From UBA7328 sp002471345 (GTDB taxonomy: Bacteria; Bacteroidota; Bacteroidia; Chitinophagales; Saprospiraceae), in NCBI GenBank assembly GCA_964011275.1, contig CAXGOB010000011.1, positions 1 through 64,000 on the forward strand: a stretch of DNA of 64,000 nt. The letters run 5' to 3'. How positions within the stretch are numbered: position 1 is the first letter of the stretch; every line of letters starts with the position of its first letter. This document shows positions 18,160-25,550 of the stretch, in pieces. The position numbers and the translations under genes are program-made. The notes beneath the pieces were generated by a model, which saw nothing but the letters and a program-made list of their open reading frames with translations, was not told the origin of the DNA and did not search any database.

Positions 18160-18516
18160 ATGGAAACTATGATGAGTTCTTGGAAGACTTTAGAGTCAAT
18201 AGATCAACTTGAAAAAGCAATAGAAGATTCTTTCAATAAACCTGTTGTACTATTCAAGCATAGTGTGTCTTGTGGCATAAGTGCAAGAGCGAAATATATG
18301 CTCGAAGAAAATTGGAAATTTGATCAAGGTTCGTTTGACTTTTATTATTTGGATCTTTTAGGCTTTAGAAATGTCTCAAATGAAATAGCTGATAGATTTA
18401 AAGTTCAACACCAATCACCTCAAGTGATTATTATTAAAAATGGTGAAGCCGTTTATGATATGTCTCATCATAAAATAAGTGCCCAATCTTTAGAATCTGC
18501 GATGATTACTATTTAA
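18160..18516 (+). CDS. ytxJ: YtxJ/BrxC-type monothiol bacilliredoxin-like protein
   Basis: This 118-residue thioredoxin-fold protein has the family motif FKHSVSCGISARA, with the single redox cysteine at residue 38, in place of a CxxC. The C-terminal half keeps the thioredoxin core (YYLDLLGFRNVSN, the cis-proline region HQSPQVIII). YtxJ (BrxC) removes bacillithiol from proteins and is recycled by bacillithiol and YpdA. ypdA lies upstream at 15438, which supports the assignment. The start could be ATG 18160 or the ATG at 18169. Confidence 0.88.
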   Translation: METMMSSWKTLESIDQLEKAIEDSFNKPVVLFKHSVSCGISARAKYMLEENWKFDQGSFDFYYLDLLGFRNVSNEIADRFKVQHQSPQVIIIKNGEAVYDMSHHKISAQSLESAMITI

Positions 18517-18589
18517 GAGTACGGCTAAGTCTAAGTTTTGTAGATTATTGAACTAAGACAAAATTAAATTTTGAAATTAGGCCTTGGGT

Positions 18590-18794
18590 CGAGAATATAA
18601 TAAAGAATATCAATTATTTACAAATTCAGAAAGAACATATTATAATTTTAACATTTTATTAGAAACACTTTCGGTGAATTCGCGTTATTATTGTAGTGTT
18701 AAAACCTAACCATACTGAGAATGTTGCTTTTTTTTAGCAATTCTGAGAATGAGTTTAATAGACAGCCCTCTCAACCCAAGAGAGGGTTTTTTTT
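18590..18794 (+). ncRNA. Candidate small structured RNA between ytxJ and the FKBP genes
   Basis: The 291-base gap 18517-18807 has no plausible frame but contains successive stem-loops on the + strand. These are an AACACT/AGTGTT pair (18664-18700), an AGAA-TTGCT/AGCAATTCT stem with a T-rich loop (18718-18744), and a strong terminator (18766-18794). The terminator lies 250 bases beyond ytxJ, which is far for that gene. I do not recognise a known RNA family and no clear promoter was found. The 5' limit is a guess. Confidence 0.3.
18766..18794 (+). terminator. Strong intrinsic terminator
   Basis: CCCTCTC (18766-18772) pairs with GAGAGGG (18780-18786), followed by eight T. It is oriented for + strand transcripts and has no T-run on the opposite side, so it does not serve the FKBP genes. 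Confidence 0.8.
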
Positions 18795-18807
18795 GCCCTA
18801 TACTGAA

Positions 18808-19683
18808 CTAGAAATCTATTAATTCGATATCAAAAACTAATACATCCAGCGGAGGTATAAGCTCTGAAGGAGGATAACATCCATATCCCAAATTGTGTGG
18901 GATAAACAGTTTACCTTTCCCTCCTCTGGAGAATAAAGGTATCCCTTCTTTCCAACCTTGAATCACAGAATTAAGTGCAAAGTTGGCAGGATTCGCACTG
19001 TCGAGGCTTGAATCAAATTCTGACCCATCAAGTAAATACCCTCTATAGTGAACATCAACAGTGCTTGTAGATAATGGATTCTCTCCATCACCTTCTACTT
19101 CAATGACATAATAAAGGCCACTTTCTGTTTTATGAGCCGTCAAACTATTCGCTGTCAAGTAACTTTCAATTCTTTCATTATTAGAATCAAGAGATTTTTC
19201 AGAATTGTCCAGGCATCCGATTTCAACAACAAACCCAACAGGAGAATCAGGTTGAATTACACCATTGGCATTTCCAGATGTTCCAAAACCAATAGAAGAA
19301 GGCATTATTAAAATAATTTGACCTTTATTTCCTACAAGTTTTAAGCCTTCTATGAGTCCTCTCGGAGAAGTTTCATCAGTGAAAGGGTCAATAATAAAAG
19401 GGACGCCTCCAAAATTATCCGTAAAAATGGCGTTATCTAAAGAAAACCCCCTTATAAAGACCTCCATCTTATCATCTGGTTGAGGTAGATCGCCCAATCC
19501 TTCAGCAACTATACTATATCTTAATCCTGATGATGTGCTTTCAAATTGTAGCCCATTTTCTTGAATGAATAATTCTATTTGTTGCTCTTCTGTAAAATCA
19601 GGAGAATCATCACCACATGAGAATAGAAGTAATAAAGAAAGAGCAAGTAGGACTATTTTGGTAAAAACAGTGGGACTATTCAT
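18808..19683 (-). CDS. Lipoprotein with two FKBP domains, first one degenerate
   Basis: The 291-residue protein has a signal peptide and a lipobox cysteine near residue 23 (LLFSCGDD). Two FKBP-type peptidyl-prolyl isomerase domains follow. The C-terminal one (about 175-291) keeps the active-site features: VHYRGY, G-S-E-FDSS, VIQGW and NLGYG. The N-terminal one (about 50-155) keeps the fold-defining spacing but lacks FDSS and the tryptophan (it has IEGLKL) and is probably not catalytic. It would assist folding of envelope proteins. The upstream gene at 19690, only 6 bases away, encodes a single-domain paralogue, so the two are an operon born from duplication. Confidence 0.88.
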   Translation of the reverse strand: MNSPTVFTKIVLLALSLLLLFSCGDDSPDFTEEQQIELFIQENGLQFESTSSGLRYSIVAEGLGDLPQPDDKMEVFIRGFSLDNAIFTDNFGGVPFIIDPFTDETSPRGLIEGLKLVGNKGQIILIMPSSIGFGTSGNANGVIQPDSPVGFVVEIGCLDNSEKSLDSNNERIESYLTANSLTAHKTESGLYYVIEVEGDGENPLSTSTVDVHYRGYLLDGSEFDSSLDSANPANFALNSVIQGWKEGIPLFSRGGKGKLFIPHNLGYGCYPPSELIPPLDVLVFDIELIDF

Positions 19684-19689
19684 ATAAGC

Positions 19690-20199
19690 TTACTGATTAT
19701 TAATTTTCAAAAGCTCAATATCAAATATCAACACTGCGTGTGGTGGAATTCCAGATCCGGGAGGAGGATAGTTTGCATACCCCAAATTAGATGGTATAAA
19801 TAATTGACCAGCACCACCTCTAGAAAACATAGGAATACCTTGTTGCCACCCTTGTACAAATGCGCTTAAGGCATAAGTGAGAGGCTGTCCTTTATCATAA
19901 CTAGAATCGAAAGTTCTTCCATCAAGAGTATATCCTTTATAGTGTATGGTTACTTGATCAGCTATAGTTGGGTGAGTACCATCACCTTCTCTCGTTACCA
20001 CATAGTATAAGTTATTCTCTGTTTTTTGTGCGGTAATGTTATTTGCTTTTAAGTAAGCTTCTATTTCCTGTATATTTTTTTGAACTGGATCCATAGTTTG
20101 TGTTGTTGTAGCTGCAGCTTGAGCCTCAGCATTTTGATTTTTACAAGAATTGATGATGCATATGAATGCTAGCAAACAAAAAACAATTCTTTGAGTCAT
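19690..20199 (-). CDS. FKBP-type peptidyl-prolyl isomerase lipoprotein
   Basis: This 169-residue protein has a lipobox at Cys19 (INSCKN), a short low-complexity linker rich in Ala and Thr, and one FKBP domain. Expected catalytic-pocket motifs are present: VTIHYKGYTLDGRTFDSSYD, FVQGWQQGIPMFSRGG and NLGYANYPPPGSGIPP. It would act in the periplasm on proline isomerisation. It is first in a two-gene operon with the double-domain paralogue at 18808, to whose C-terminal domain it is clearly similar. Confidence 0.92.
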   Translation of the reverse strand: MTQRIVFCLLAFICIINSCKNQNAEAQAAATTTQTMDPVQKNIQEIEAYLKANNITAQKTENNLYYVVTREGDGTHPTIADQVTIHYKGYTLDGRTFDSSYDKGQPLTYALSAFVQGWQQGIPMFSRGGAGQLFIPSNLGYANYPPPGSGIPPHAVLIFDIELLKINNQ

Positions 20200-20320
20200 A
20201 ATTGATATTTTAGAATGATTAAATTTTGAAGCCGCGAAAATACTTGGAATCTTGGATATATACCATATTGTAAATAAGTCCTAATTCTTTCGTTATTTTG
20301 AAAAGATAGAAAACTGGTAT

Positions 20321-20800
20321 ATGGAAAAGGGTTTTTCTCATCTAGATGGTCAAGATAGACCTCAGATGGTGGATGTAGGACAAAAGGATGTAACGGATAG
20401 AAGAGCAGTTGCTCAATCAGTTGTGACTCTACCATTGGAAATTATAGAACGATTATCAGGGGAAGAATTACATACAAAAAAGGGCCCTGTTTTTCAGACT
20501 GCGATTTTAGCAGGAATCATGGCTGTAAAGAAAACAAGTGAACTGATTCCATTGTGTCACCCATTACCAATGACAAAATGTAATGTGGAGATAGAAATTA
20601 ACAATAAAAATGAGGTTGTTATTTTGTGTGAAGCTAAAACATCTGGTAAAACTGGAGTTGAAATGGAAGCACTCACTGGAGCTTCAGTTGCGGCTCTTAC
20701 AATTTATGACATGTGCAAAGGATTTTCTCATGATATTATAATCAGTGATATTAAACTCTTAGCGAAGTCTGGAGGCAAGAAAAATTTTAAAAGGCAATAG
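20321..20800 (+). CDS. moaC: Cyclic pyranopterin monophosphate synthase MoaC
   Basis: The 159-residue protein carries the MoaC signatures: MVDVGQKDVTDRRAVA, KKTSELIPLCHPLPMTK and TGVEMEALTGASVAALT. MoaC converts the MoaA product into cyclic pyranopterin monophosphate in molybdopterin synthesis. It heads a tight moaC-moaD-moaE-mocA-like run; moaD begins at the base after its stop codon. A TATTTTG sequence at 20294-20300 resembles the -7 element but is one base short. moaA is not present here. Confidence 0.97.
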   Translation: MEKGFSHLDGQDRPQMVDVGQKDVTDRRAVAQSVVTLPLEIIERLSGEELHTKKGPVFQTAILAGIMAVKKTSELIPLCHPLPMTKCNVEIEINNKNEVVILCEAKTSGKTGVEMEALTGASVAALTIYDMCKGFSHDIIISDIKLLAKSGGKKNFKRQ

Positions 20801-21043
20801 ATGAAATTGAAGATAAAGGCATTTGGTATAGCCAGAGACTTTTTAGGTGAAAGCACTAACAGTTTCAAATTAGAAAGTGGAAATTGTATAGCAGATCTAA
20901 AATCTGCATTGTCCAAAAAATACCCTGAATTTGAGAAAATTAAGGCGTTTACTATTGCGGTAAATCAGGAGTATCAAGAGGATGACTTTAATATTAATGA
21001 AGGTGATGAACTGGCTATTATTCCTCCAGTAAGCGGAGGATAA
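20801..21043 (+). CDS. moaD: Molybdopterin synthase small subunit MoaD
   Basis: This 80-residue ubiquitin-fold protein ends in the required Gly-Gly (PPVSGG), whose C-terminus becomes the thiocarboxylate sulfur donor for molybdopterin synthase. It is directly downstream of moaC with no spacer and 15 bases before moaE, as expected for translationally linked subunits. Confidence 0.95.
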   Translation: MKLKIKAFGIARDFLGESTNSFKLESGNCIADLKSALSKKYPEFEKIKAFTIAVNQEYQEDDFNINEGDELAIIPPVSGG

Positions 21044-21058
21044 TATTACAAGAACTGG

Positions 21059-21481
21059 ATGGATTCAGACATACAAATTTTAGATAAGAGACTAAGTGTT
21101 AAAGATTGTACTACTTATGTACAAGATAATGGTGCAGGAGGACATGTGATTTTTATTGGTACCGTCAGAGATCTGACAAAAGGAAAAAAAGTTTTGAAAC
21201 TTAATTTTGAAGCTTATATACCTATGGCAATTAAAGAGATGGAAAAGATATGTAACCGTATCTCATCTCAATGGCCTGAAATTCTGAAAATAAGCATTCA
21301 TCATAGGGTAGGCACTTTGGACATAGGAGAGATACCTGTGATCATTGCGGTCTCAGCTGCACATAGAATAAAAGCTTTTGAAGCTTGTCAATATGCAATT
21401 GATACACTTAAAGAGACTGTTCCAATTTGGAAAAAGGAGTTTTTTGATGACGGTGAAGTTTGGGTTGCAGCACATCCTTAA
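21059..21481 (+). CDS. moaE: Molybdopterin synthase large subunit MoaE
   Basis: This 140-residue catalytic subunit shows the conserved motifs GGHVIFIGTVRD, LNFEAYIPMA (normally L.YEAY), HRVGTLDIGE, SAAHRIKAFEACQYAID and VPIWKKE with the active-site lysines. With MoaD it inserts the dithiolene sulfurs into cyclic pyranopterin monophosphate. Confidence 0.96.
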   Translation: MDSDIQILDKRLSVKDCTTYVQDNGAGGHVIFIGTVRDLTKGKKVLKLNFEAYIPMAIKEMEKICNRISSQWPEILKISIHHRVGTLDIGEIPVIIAVSAAHRIKAFEACQYAIDTLKETVPIWKKEFFDDGEVWVAAHP

Positions 21482-21491
21482 AACAGATTTG

Positions 21492-22103
21492 ATGGCAATA
21501 AAAATGGATGTTATCATTTTGGCAGCAGGCTTGTCTAAACGAATGGGAACCAAAAACAAGTTGCTTTTAGATTTTCAAAAATCTACAATCTTAGAATCAA
21601 CTATATCTAATATCCTTAAATCTACATTTCAAAAGGTGATTGTTGTTTTAGGTCACGAAGGAGTAAAGTTGGGGCGAATAATTGAAAGGAGTTTCCCAAA
21701 TATTGAGATGGCCTATAATTCAAATTACCAAAGTGGTCAAGTGAGTAGTGTTAAAACAGGATTAAAGGTCCTGGATAGCGATTTTCCATTTATGGTGGCT
21801 CTAGGTGACATGCCATTTATAGATTCGAAGGAATATCAAATTCTCACATCTGTCTTTTTCGACAATAACATAAAGAGACCATCAATTCTCCGCCCATTTT
21901 CATCTGATGGAAGAGTTGGAAATCCAGTAGTATTTGACCAATCTTTTAAAGCTGCCTTATTAGCAAATAAAGATCTAGAAACTTCAAAATCAATGCTTCA
22001 AAAGAACAAAGGAGCTTTAGTGAAATGGGAAACTAATGTGCCTTCTTATTTTAAGGACATTGATACATTTAGCGATTATAAGGATATGATTAGGAAAATT
22101 TAA
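21492..22103 (+). CDS. MocA-like molybdenum cofactor nucleotidyltransferase
   Basis: The 203-residue NTP-transferase protein has the nucleotide-binding motif LAAGLSKRMGTKNKLLL (from residue 10) and the metal-binding motif ALGDMPF. The latter is the MocA form rather than the LxCDxP form of MobA. MocA adds CMP to molybdopterin for the xanthine-oxidase type cofactor. Its position right after moaE supports this, though MobA-like GTP use cannot be excluded. I start at ATG 21492 (ATG 21504 is also possible); the frame extends upstream into moaE without homology. Its last 14 bases overlap the convergent Nudix gene. Confidence 0.83.
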   Translation: MAIKMDVIILAAGLSKRMGTKNKLLLDFQKSTILESTISNILKSTFQKVIVVLGHEGVKLGRIIERSFPNIEMAYNSNYQSGQVSSVKTGLKVLDSDFPFMVALGDMPFIDSKEYQILTSVFFDNNIKRPSILRPFSSDGRVGNPVVFDQSFKAALLANKDLETSKSMLQKNKGALVKWETNVPSYFKDIDTFSDYKDMIRKI

Positions 22104-22599
22104 GTTCTTGGGGATCATATCCTCTTTTCCTTAAGAAATCTCTCAAAGCCAAACCAGTACCAGCTGGCCATGTTTTAGCTTTGTCAAAGGGTACAATTCT
22201 ATAATCATCCAATTCTTCATTAAGAGTGATTGTGCCAGTAGCTTCTACATGATATGCAATGATCAGTTGATTCATTCTCTTAAAGGTATAATGCCCTACA
22301 AATTCCTTGACCACTCCATCTAAACCCAGTTCTTCTTTCACTTCTCTCACTACTGTATCATCAGGGTTTTCAAATTCTTCAACAAAACCTGTGATGAGTC
22401 CAAACCACTTTGGAGGCCATAGTGTATTATGCGCAATAACCAATTGATCTTTTCCATATTCTACTATTGCCGCTACCACTGGAGTTGGATTATGATAAAA
22501 CACAAATTTACATTCATGGTTTGAGCATGCTAAATATCCATTTTTATCGGCTTCCAAAATAGCAGTACAGGTCGGGCAGTGTTGGTATGCTTTACTCAT
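22090..22599 (-). CDS. Nudix hydrolase with N-terminal zinc ribbon
   Basis: This 169-residue protein carries Cys8, Cys11, Cys25 and Cys30 in a small zinc ribbon. Residues 71-93 fit the Nudix box exactly (G-x5-E-x7-REVKEELGL). The layout resembles NADH pyrophosphatases and ADP-ribose-type Nudix enzymes, but the NudC-specific SQPWPFPxS motif is absent, so the substrate is open. The start at 22599 is chosen because the domain begins there; an upstream extension to 22662 would run into the palindrome at 22647. It is divergent from the SDR gene and convergent with the mocA-like gene. Confidence 0.88.
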   Translation of the reverse strand: MSKAYQHCPTCTAILEADKNGYLACSNHECKFVFYHNPTPVVAAIVEYGKDQLVIAHNTLWPPKWFGLITGFVEEFENPDDTVVREVKEELGLDGVVKEFVGHYTFKRMNQLIIAYHVEATGTITLNEELDDYRIVPFDKAKTWPAGTGLALRDFLRKRGYDPQELKFS

Positions 22600-22646
22600 G
22601 CGTGCAATGTAGCTTGATTTAATACGGAGAATGATTATAAAAAGAC

Positions 22647-22666
22647 AATTTTGAAATTTCAAAATT
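22647..22666. promoter_or_regulatory. 20-bp perfect palindrome between divergent Nudix and SDR genes
   Basis: AATTTTGAAA is followed immediately by its exact reverse complement. It lies 47 bases upstream of the Nudix start and 41 bases before the SDR promoter element, where one dimeric regulator could control both genes. AT-richness raises the chance of coincidence, but a 20-bp exact palindrome is still uncommon. Confidence 0.45.
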
Positions 22667-22707
22667 TATTTTAAAAGCAAGTACAATCATCTTCTGTATA
22701 AATTGGA

Positions 22708-22715
22708 TAGATTTG
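22708..22715 (+). promoter_or_regulatory. Putative -7 element TAnnTTTG of the SDR gene
   Basis: TAGATTTG lies 17 bases before ATG 22733. Because it sits inside the longer possible frame (from 22703), it supports the later start. Confidence 0.5.
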
Positions 22716-22732
22716 AAAGAAATAAGAACACT

Positions 22733-23449
22733 ATGAGCATTAGAAATAAAGTGGCCCTTATTACAGGAGGAAGTAAGGGCATAGGATATGGAATAGCGGA
22801 GGCAATGGTAAAAGCAGGAATTCATGTGGCAATCACCAGCAGGAGCATGAAAAATGCCGAAGAAGCGGCTCAAAACCTTCAAAAATTAGCAGCTGTAGAA
22901 GTGTTGCCTATTCAGGCAGATGTTAAATCTTGGGATGATCACCAATCAATGGTAGATCAAGTAACGAGTAAATTAGGAGGATTGGATATTGTAATTGCTA
23001 ATGCTGGTGTAGGTCATTTTGCGTCTATTGATGACCTCAGTGTTGAAGATTGGAATGAGGTAATAGACACTAATCTTACAGGTGCTTTTTATACTATAAA
23101 GAGCAGTTTGGAAGCTCTAACTGCAAGTAAAGGATACTTTATTACCATAGCTAGTTTAGCTGGGACTAATTTCTTTCCTATGGGATCAGCATATAATGCA
23201 AGTAAATTTGGTCTTGTTGGATTTACACAAGCAGTAATGCTAGATGTAAGAAAAAGAGGAATAAAAGTCACGACTATTATGCCTGGTTCTGTTGCCACGC
23301 ATTTTAACAACAGAATACCTTCGGCTCAAGATTCGTGGAAAATACAACCAGAAGACATAGGTCAGATGGTAATAGATCTATTAGAGATGCCAGAAAGAAC
23401 ACTTCCTAGCAAAATAGAAGTAAGACCTTCTATTCCGCCGTCTAAATAA
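22733..23449 (+). CDS. Short-chain dehydrogenase/reductase
   Basis: The 238-residue classical SDR has the cofactor motif TGGSKGIG near the N-terminus, the structural motif ANAGVG, the catalytic serine in ITIASLAG and the Y-x3-K pair in YNASKFG. It is a cytoplasmic NAD(P)H oxidoreductase with unknown substrate; the GSVATHFNN and PEDIG sequences resemble the 3-oxoacyl-reductase-like group of Bacteroidota. The start at 22733 is preferred over the upstream 22703 because of the promoter position and because MSIRNKVALIT is the usual SDR beginning. Confidence 0.9.
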   Translation: MSIRNKVALITGGSKGIGYGIAEAMVKAGIHVAITSRSMKNAEEAAQNLQKLAAVEVLPIQADVKSWDDHQSMVDQVTSKLGGLDIVIANAGVGHFASIDDLSVEDWNEVIDTNLTGAFYTIKSSLEALTASKGYFITIASLAGTNFFPMGSAYNASKFGLVGFTQAVMLDVRKRGIKVTTIMPGSVATHFNNRIPSAQDSWKIQPEDIGQMVIDLLEMPERTLPSKIEVRPSIPPSK

Positions 23450-23502
23450 TCTAACTTAAACGGACTTTAACTTCGACACATCTTCAGACATATTAAAAAG
23501 TT

Positions 23503-23510
23503 TAAATTTG
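23503..23510 (+). promoter_or_regulatory. Putative -7 element TAnnTTTG of the CNNM/CBS gene
   Basis: TAAATTTG lies 24 bases before ATG 23535. Confidence 0.5.
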
Positions 23511-23534
23511 TACTTCACTTGAATTCAGGGATTT

Positions 23535-24620
23535 ATGGTATTACTTCTGTTATGGTTTTTGCTTTCCATTATATTTTCTTTTTTATGTTCGATTTGGGAG
23601 GCAGTTCTACTCTCAATTACACCCTCTTTCATCAGATCACTAAAAACTAAAGGGGACAAATTAGGCGATACCTTAAGTCATTTTAAGGAGAATATTGATA
23701 GACCTCTTTCTGCTATTCTTACATTAAATACTATTGCCCACACTGTTGGGGCTATTGGAGTTGGAGCTTCTGCTGGTGCACTATTTGGAAATAACAATGT
23801 TAATCTTGGACTTTTTGAATTGTCGTATGAGGCTTTAATAGCGGGGCTAATGACATTAGCCATTTTAATCCTTTCCGAGATTATACCAAAAACCATTGGG
23901 GCAAATAATTGGCAATCCTTAGCTCGTTTTACAGTTTCTTCAATTAAGGTTTTACTTTTTATTCTCGCGCCTTTGGTCTGGTTAAGCGAGTTCATCACAA
24001 GCAGACTAAAGAAGAATAAAGAAATGAGTGTCTTGAGTAGATCTGATTTCGCTGCAGTAGTAAACGAAGGCGAACAATCAGGTGCGCTTCAACAAAGCGA
24101 ATCTAAGATCATAAAAAACCTGATTAAACTTCATAAACTTTCTGTTAGGGATATTATGACTCCGCGCACTGTAGTTTTGATGGAATCTGAACATATTACT
24201 GTGGAGGATTTTTATAACAAGCATAAACCTCTACGCTTTTCTAGAATTCCAGTTTATGAAGACCAACCAGATGAAATAAGTGGGATAGTGCTTAAGGATG
24301 ATATTTTGAGAACACTGGCTGAGGATGATCATGATACTACGCTAAAACAAATTAAAAATCCATTGACAGTTGTTGATGATACTCAGTCATTGGATTTTTT
24401 TATGGAGACATTGGCCTCAAGTAAGAGTCATCTATCAGGAGTAATGGACGAAAATGGCCTATTGGTCGGTGTAGTGAGCATGGAGGATCTATTCGAAACA
24501 ATTCTAGGAATGGAAATAGTGGACGAATCTGATAGTGTTGAGGATCTTCAAAAGTTAGCTCGAAAGAAGTGGGAAGAAAGGGCAAAAAGGCTAGGAATGA
24601 AAAATGGACCTGAGAGCTAG
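23535..24620 (+). CDS. CNNM/CorB-type transporter domain with CBS pair
   Basis: This 361-residue inner-membrane protein has an N-terminal CNNM (DUF21) domain with three to four hydrophobic segments (residues ~1-25, 60-85, 95-120, 130-150). It continues with the conserved linker VRDIMTPRT and two CBS domains (about 200-260 and 270-325, with the motif LVGVVSMEDLFETILGMEI). Family members are proposed Mg2+/Co2+ transporters or efflux proteins. The C-terminal CorC_HlyC domain found in many relatives is missing; the protein ends in a basic tail. It is convergent with the acyltransferase gene, 6 bases away. Confidence 0.9.
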   Translation: MVLLLLWFLLSIIFSFLCSIWEAVLLSITPSFIRSLKTKGDKLGDTLSHFKENIDRPLSAILTLNTIAHTVGAIGVGASAGALFGNNNVNLGLFELSYEALIAGLMTLAILILSEIIPKTIGANNWQSLARFTVSSIKVLLFILAPLVWLSEFITSRLKKNKEMSVLSRSDFAAVVNEGEQSGALQQSESKIIKNLIKLHKLSVRDIMTPRTVVLMESEHITVEDFYNKHKPLRFSRIPVYEDQPDEISGIVLKDDILRTLAEDDHDTTLKQIKNPLTVVDDTQSLDFFMETLASSKSHLSGVMDENGLLVGVVSMEDLFETILGMEIVDESDSVEDLQKLARKKWEERAKRLGMKNGPES

Positions 24621-24626
24621 GAAGGA

Positions 24627-25430
24627 TTATGAAATAGTTCTATTCTTCAAATATTCTAACAATTCTATTTTATTCAAATCTTTTGGAAGTTCATCAAATG
24701 TAATGGGGTTATGAATTTCGATTTTTATAGTAGAGCCCATTTTATTGGTCACTTCATGCATAAGTAAAGCCAATCTAATATTTGGATGTACATGACTGGC
24801 CCATTGGAATATTTTACTATTCTGCCCATGAAAAAAAATAGGTACAATAGTGGCTTTTGCTGCTAAAAGTATCTTAATTACAAACCGCTTCCACTCCAGG
24901 TCTTCAGCCTTTTTGTCTGTGATTTTAGGAGTTGTAGCTACTCCTCCTGATGGGAATATTCCGAGAGCATGACCATTTTTGAGAAATTCCATTGAATCTT
25001 TTCTAGTTTGGATATTGCAGTGCATTGCCTTTTTTGTATTCCTAAAGTCAATGGGTAAAAAGTATGGTTTGAGCATTCGTTCTCTAGTCAGCACTTCATT
25101 TACAATGAGTTTAAAGTCTAACCTTCTTTGAGCTAAAAGTTTGCCTAATATTAATCCATCTACAACACCAAAAGGATGATTTGCAATTATGATAAGAGGA
25201 CCGGAAGTTGGTATTTTAAGTAGTTGAGATCTTTCGAAATCAAGTTTTATATCTAGTTTGTCAAATATTCCCTTCCAAAGTTCAACGCCATTTAATCCCT
25301 CATTTTCCAATTCTTCATAAAGCTTTTTTACTTTTTGACGACCAGAAACAGCTTCAATGGTATTGATCACTCCTTTTTTAAAAAGAGGGTCAGTAGGGCT
25401 GGAATACGTTAGTTTGATGTTAGAATTCAC
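24627..25430 (-). CDS. PlsC-like lysophospholipid acyltransferase family protein
   Basis: This 267-residue protein has the acyltransferase block I NHPFGVVDG, the H-x5-D spacing seen in the hemolysin-like subgroup rather than the usual H-x4-D. Block III follows as IFPSGGVAT. A block IV-like proline appears in TIVPIFFHGQN. These enzymes transfer acyl chains to lysophospholipids or aminolipids at the inner membrane, and in Bacteroidota relatives take part in ornithine or glycine lipid synthesis. The exact acceptor cannot be decided from sequence. Confidence 0.85.
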   Translation of the reverse strand: MNSNIKLTYSSPTDPLFKKGVINTIEAVSGRQKVKKLYEELENEGLNGVELWKGIFDKLDIKLDFERSQLLKIPTSGPLIIIANHPFGVVDGLILGKLLAQRRLDFKLIVNEVLTRERMLKPYFLPIDFRNTKKAMHCNIQTRKDSMEFLKNGHALGIFPSGGVATTPKITDKKAEDLEWKRFVIKILLAAKATIVPIFFHGQNSKIFQWASHVHPNIRLALLMHEVTNKMGSTIKIEIHNPITFDELPKDLNKIELLEYLKNRTIS

Positions 25431-25525
25431 TTTTGCTTTTCTGGTAATATGGAATACAATAGAAACTGCAAATTATTGGAAATATTTATGCTTTCATATT
25501 ACATTATGATTAACTCTAATATGAT

Positions 25526-25533
25526 TACCTTTG
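25526..25533 (+). promoter_or_regulatory. Putative -7 element TAnnTTTG of the haloperoxidase-like gene
   Basis: TACCTTTG lies 17 bases before ATG 25551 and supports that start over the in-frame codons upstream. Confidence 0.45.
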
Positions 25534-25550
25534 CTCTGAAAGCAACAGTT

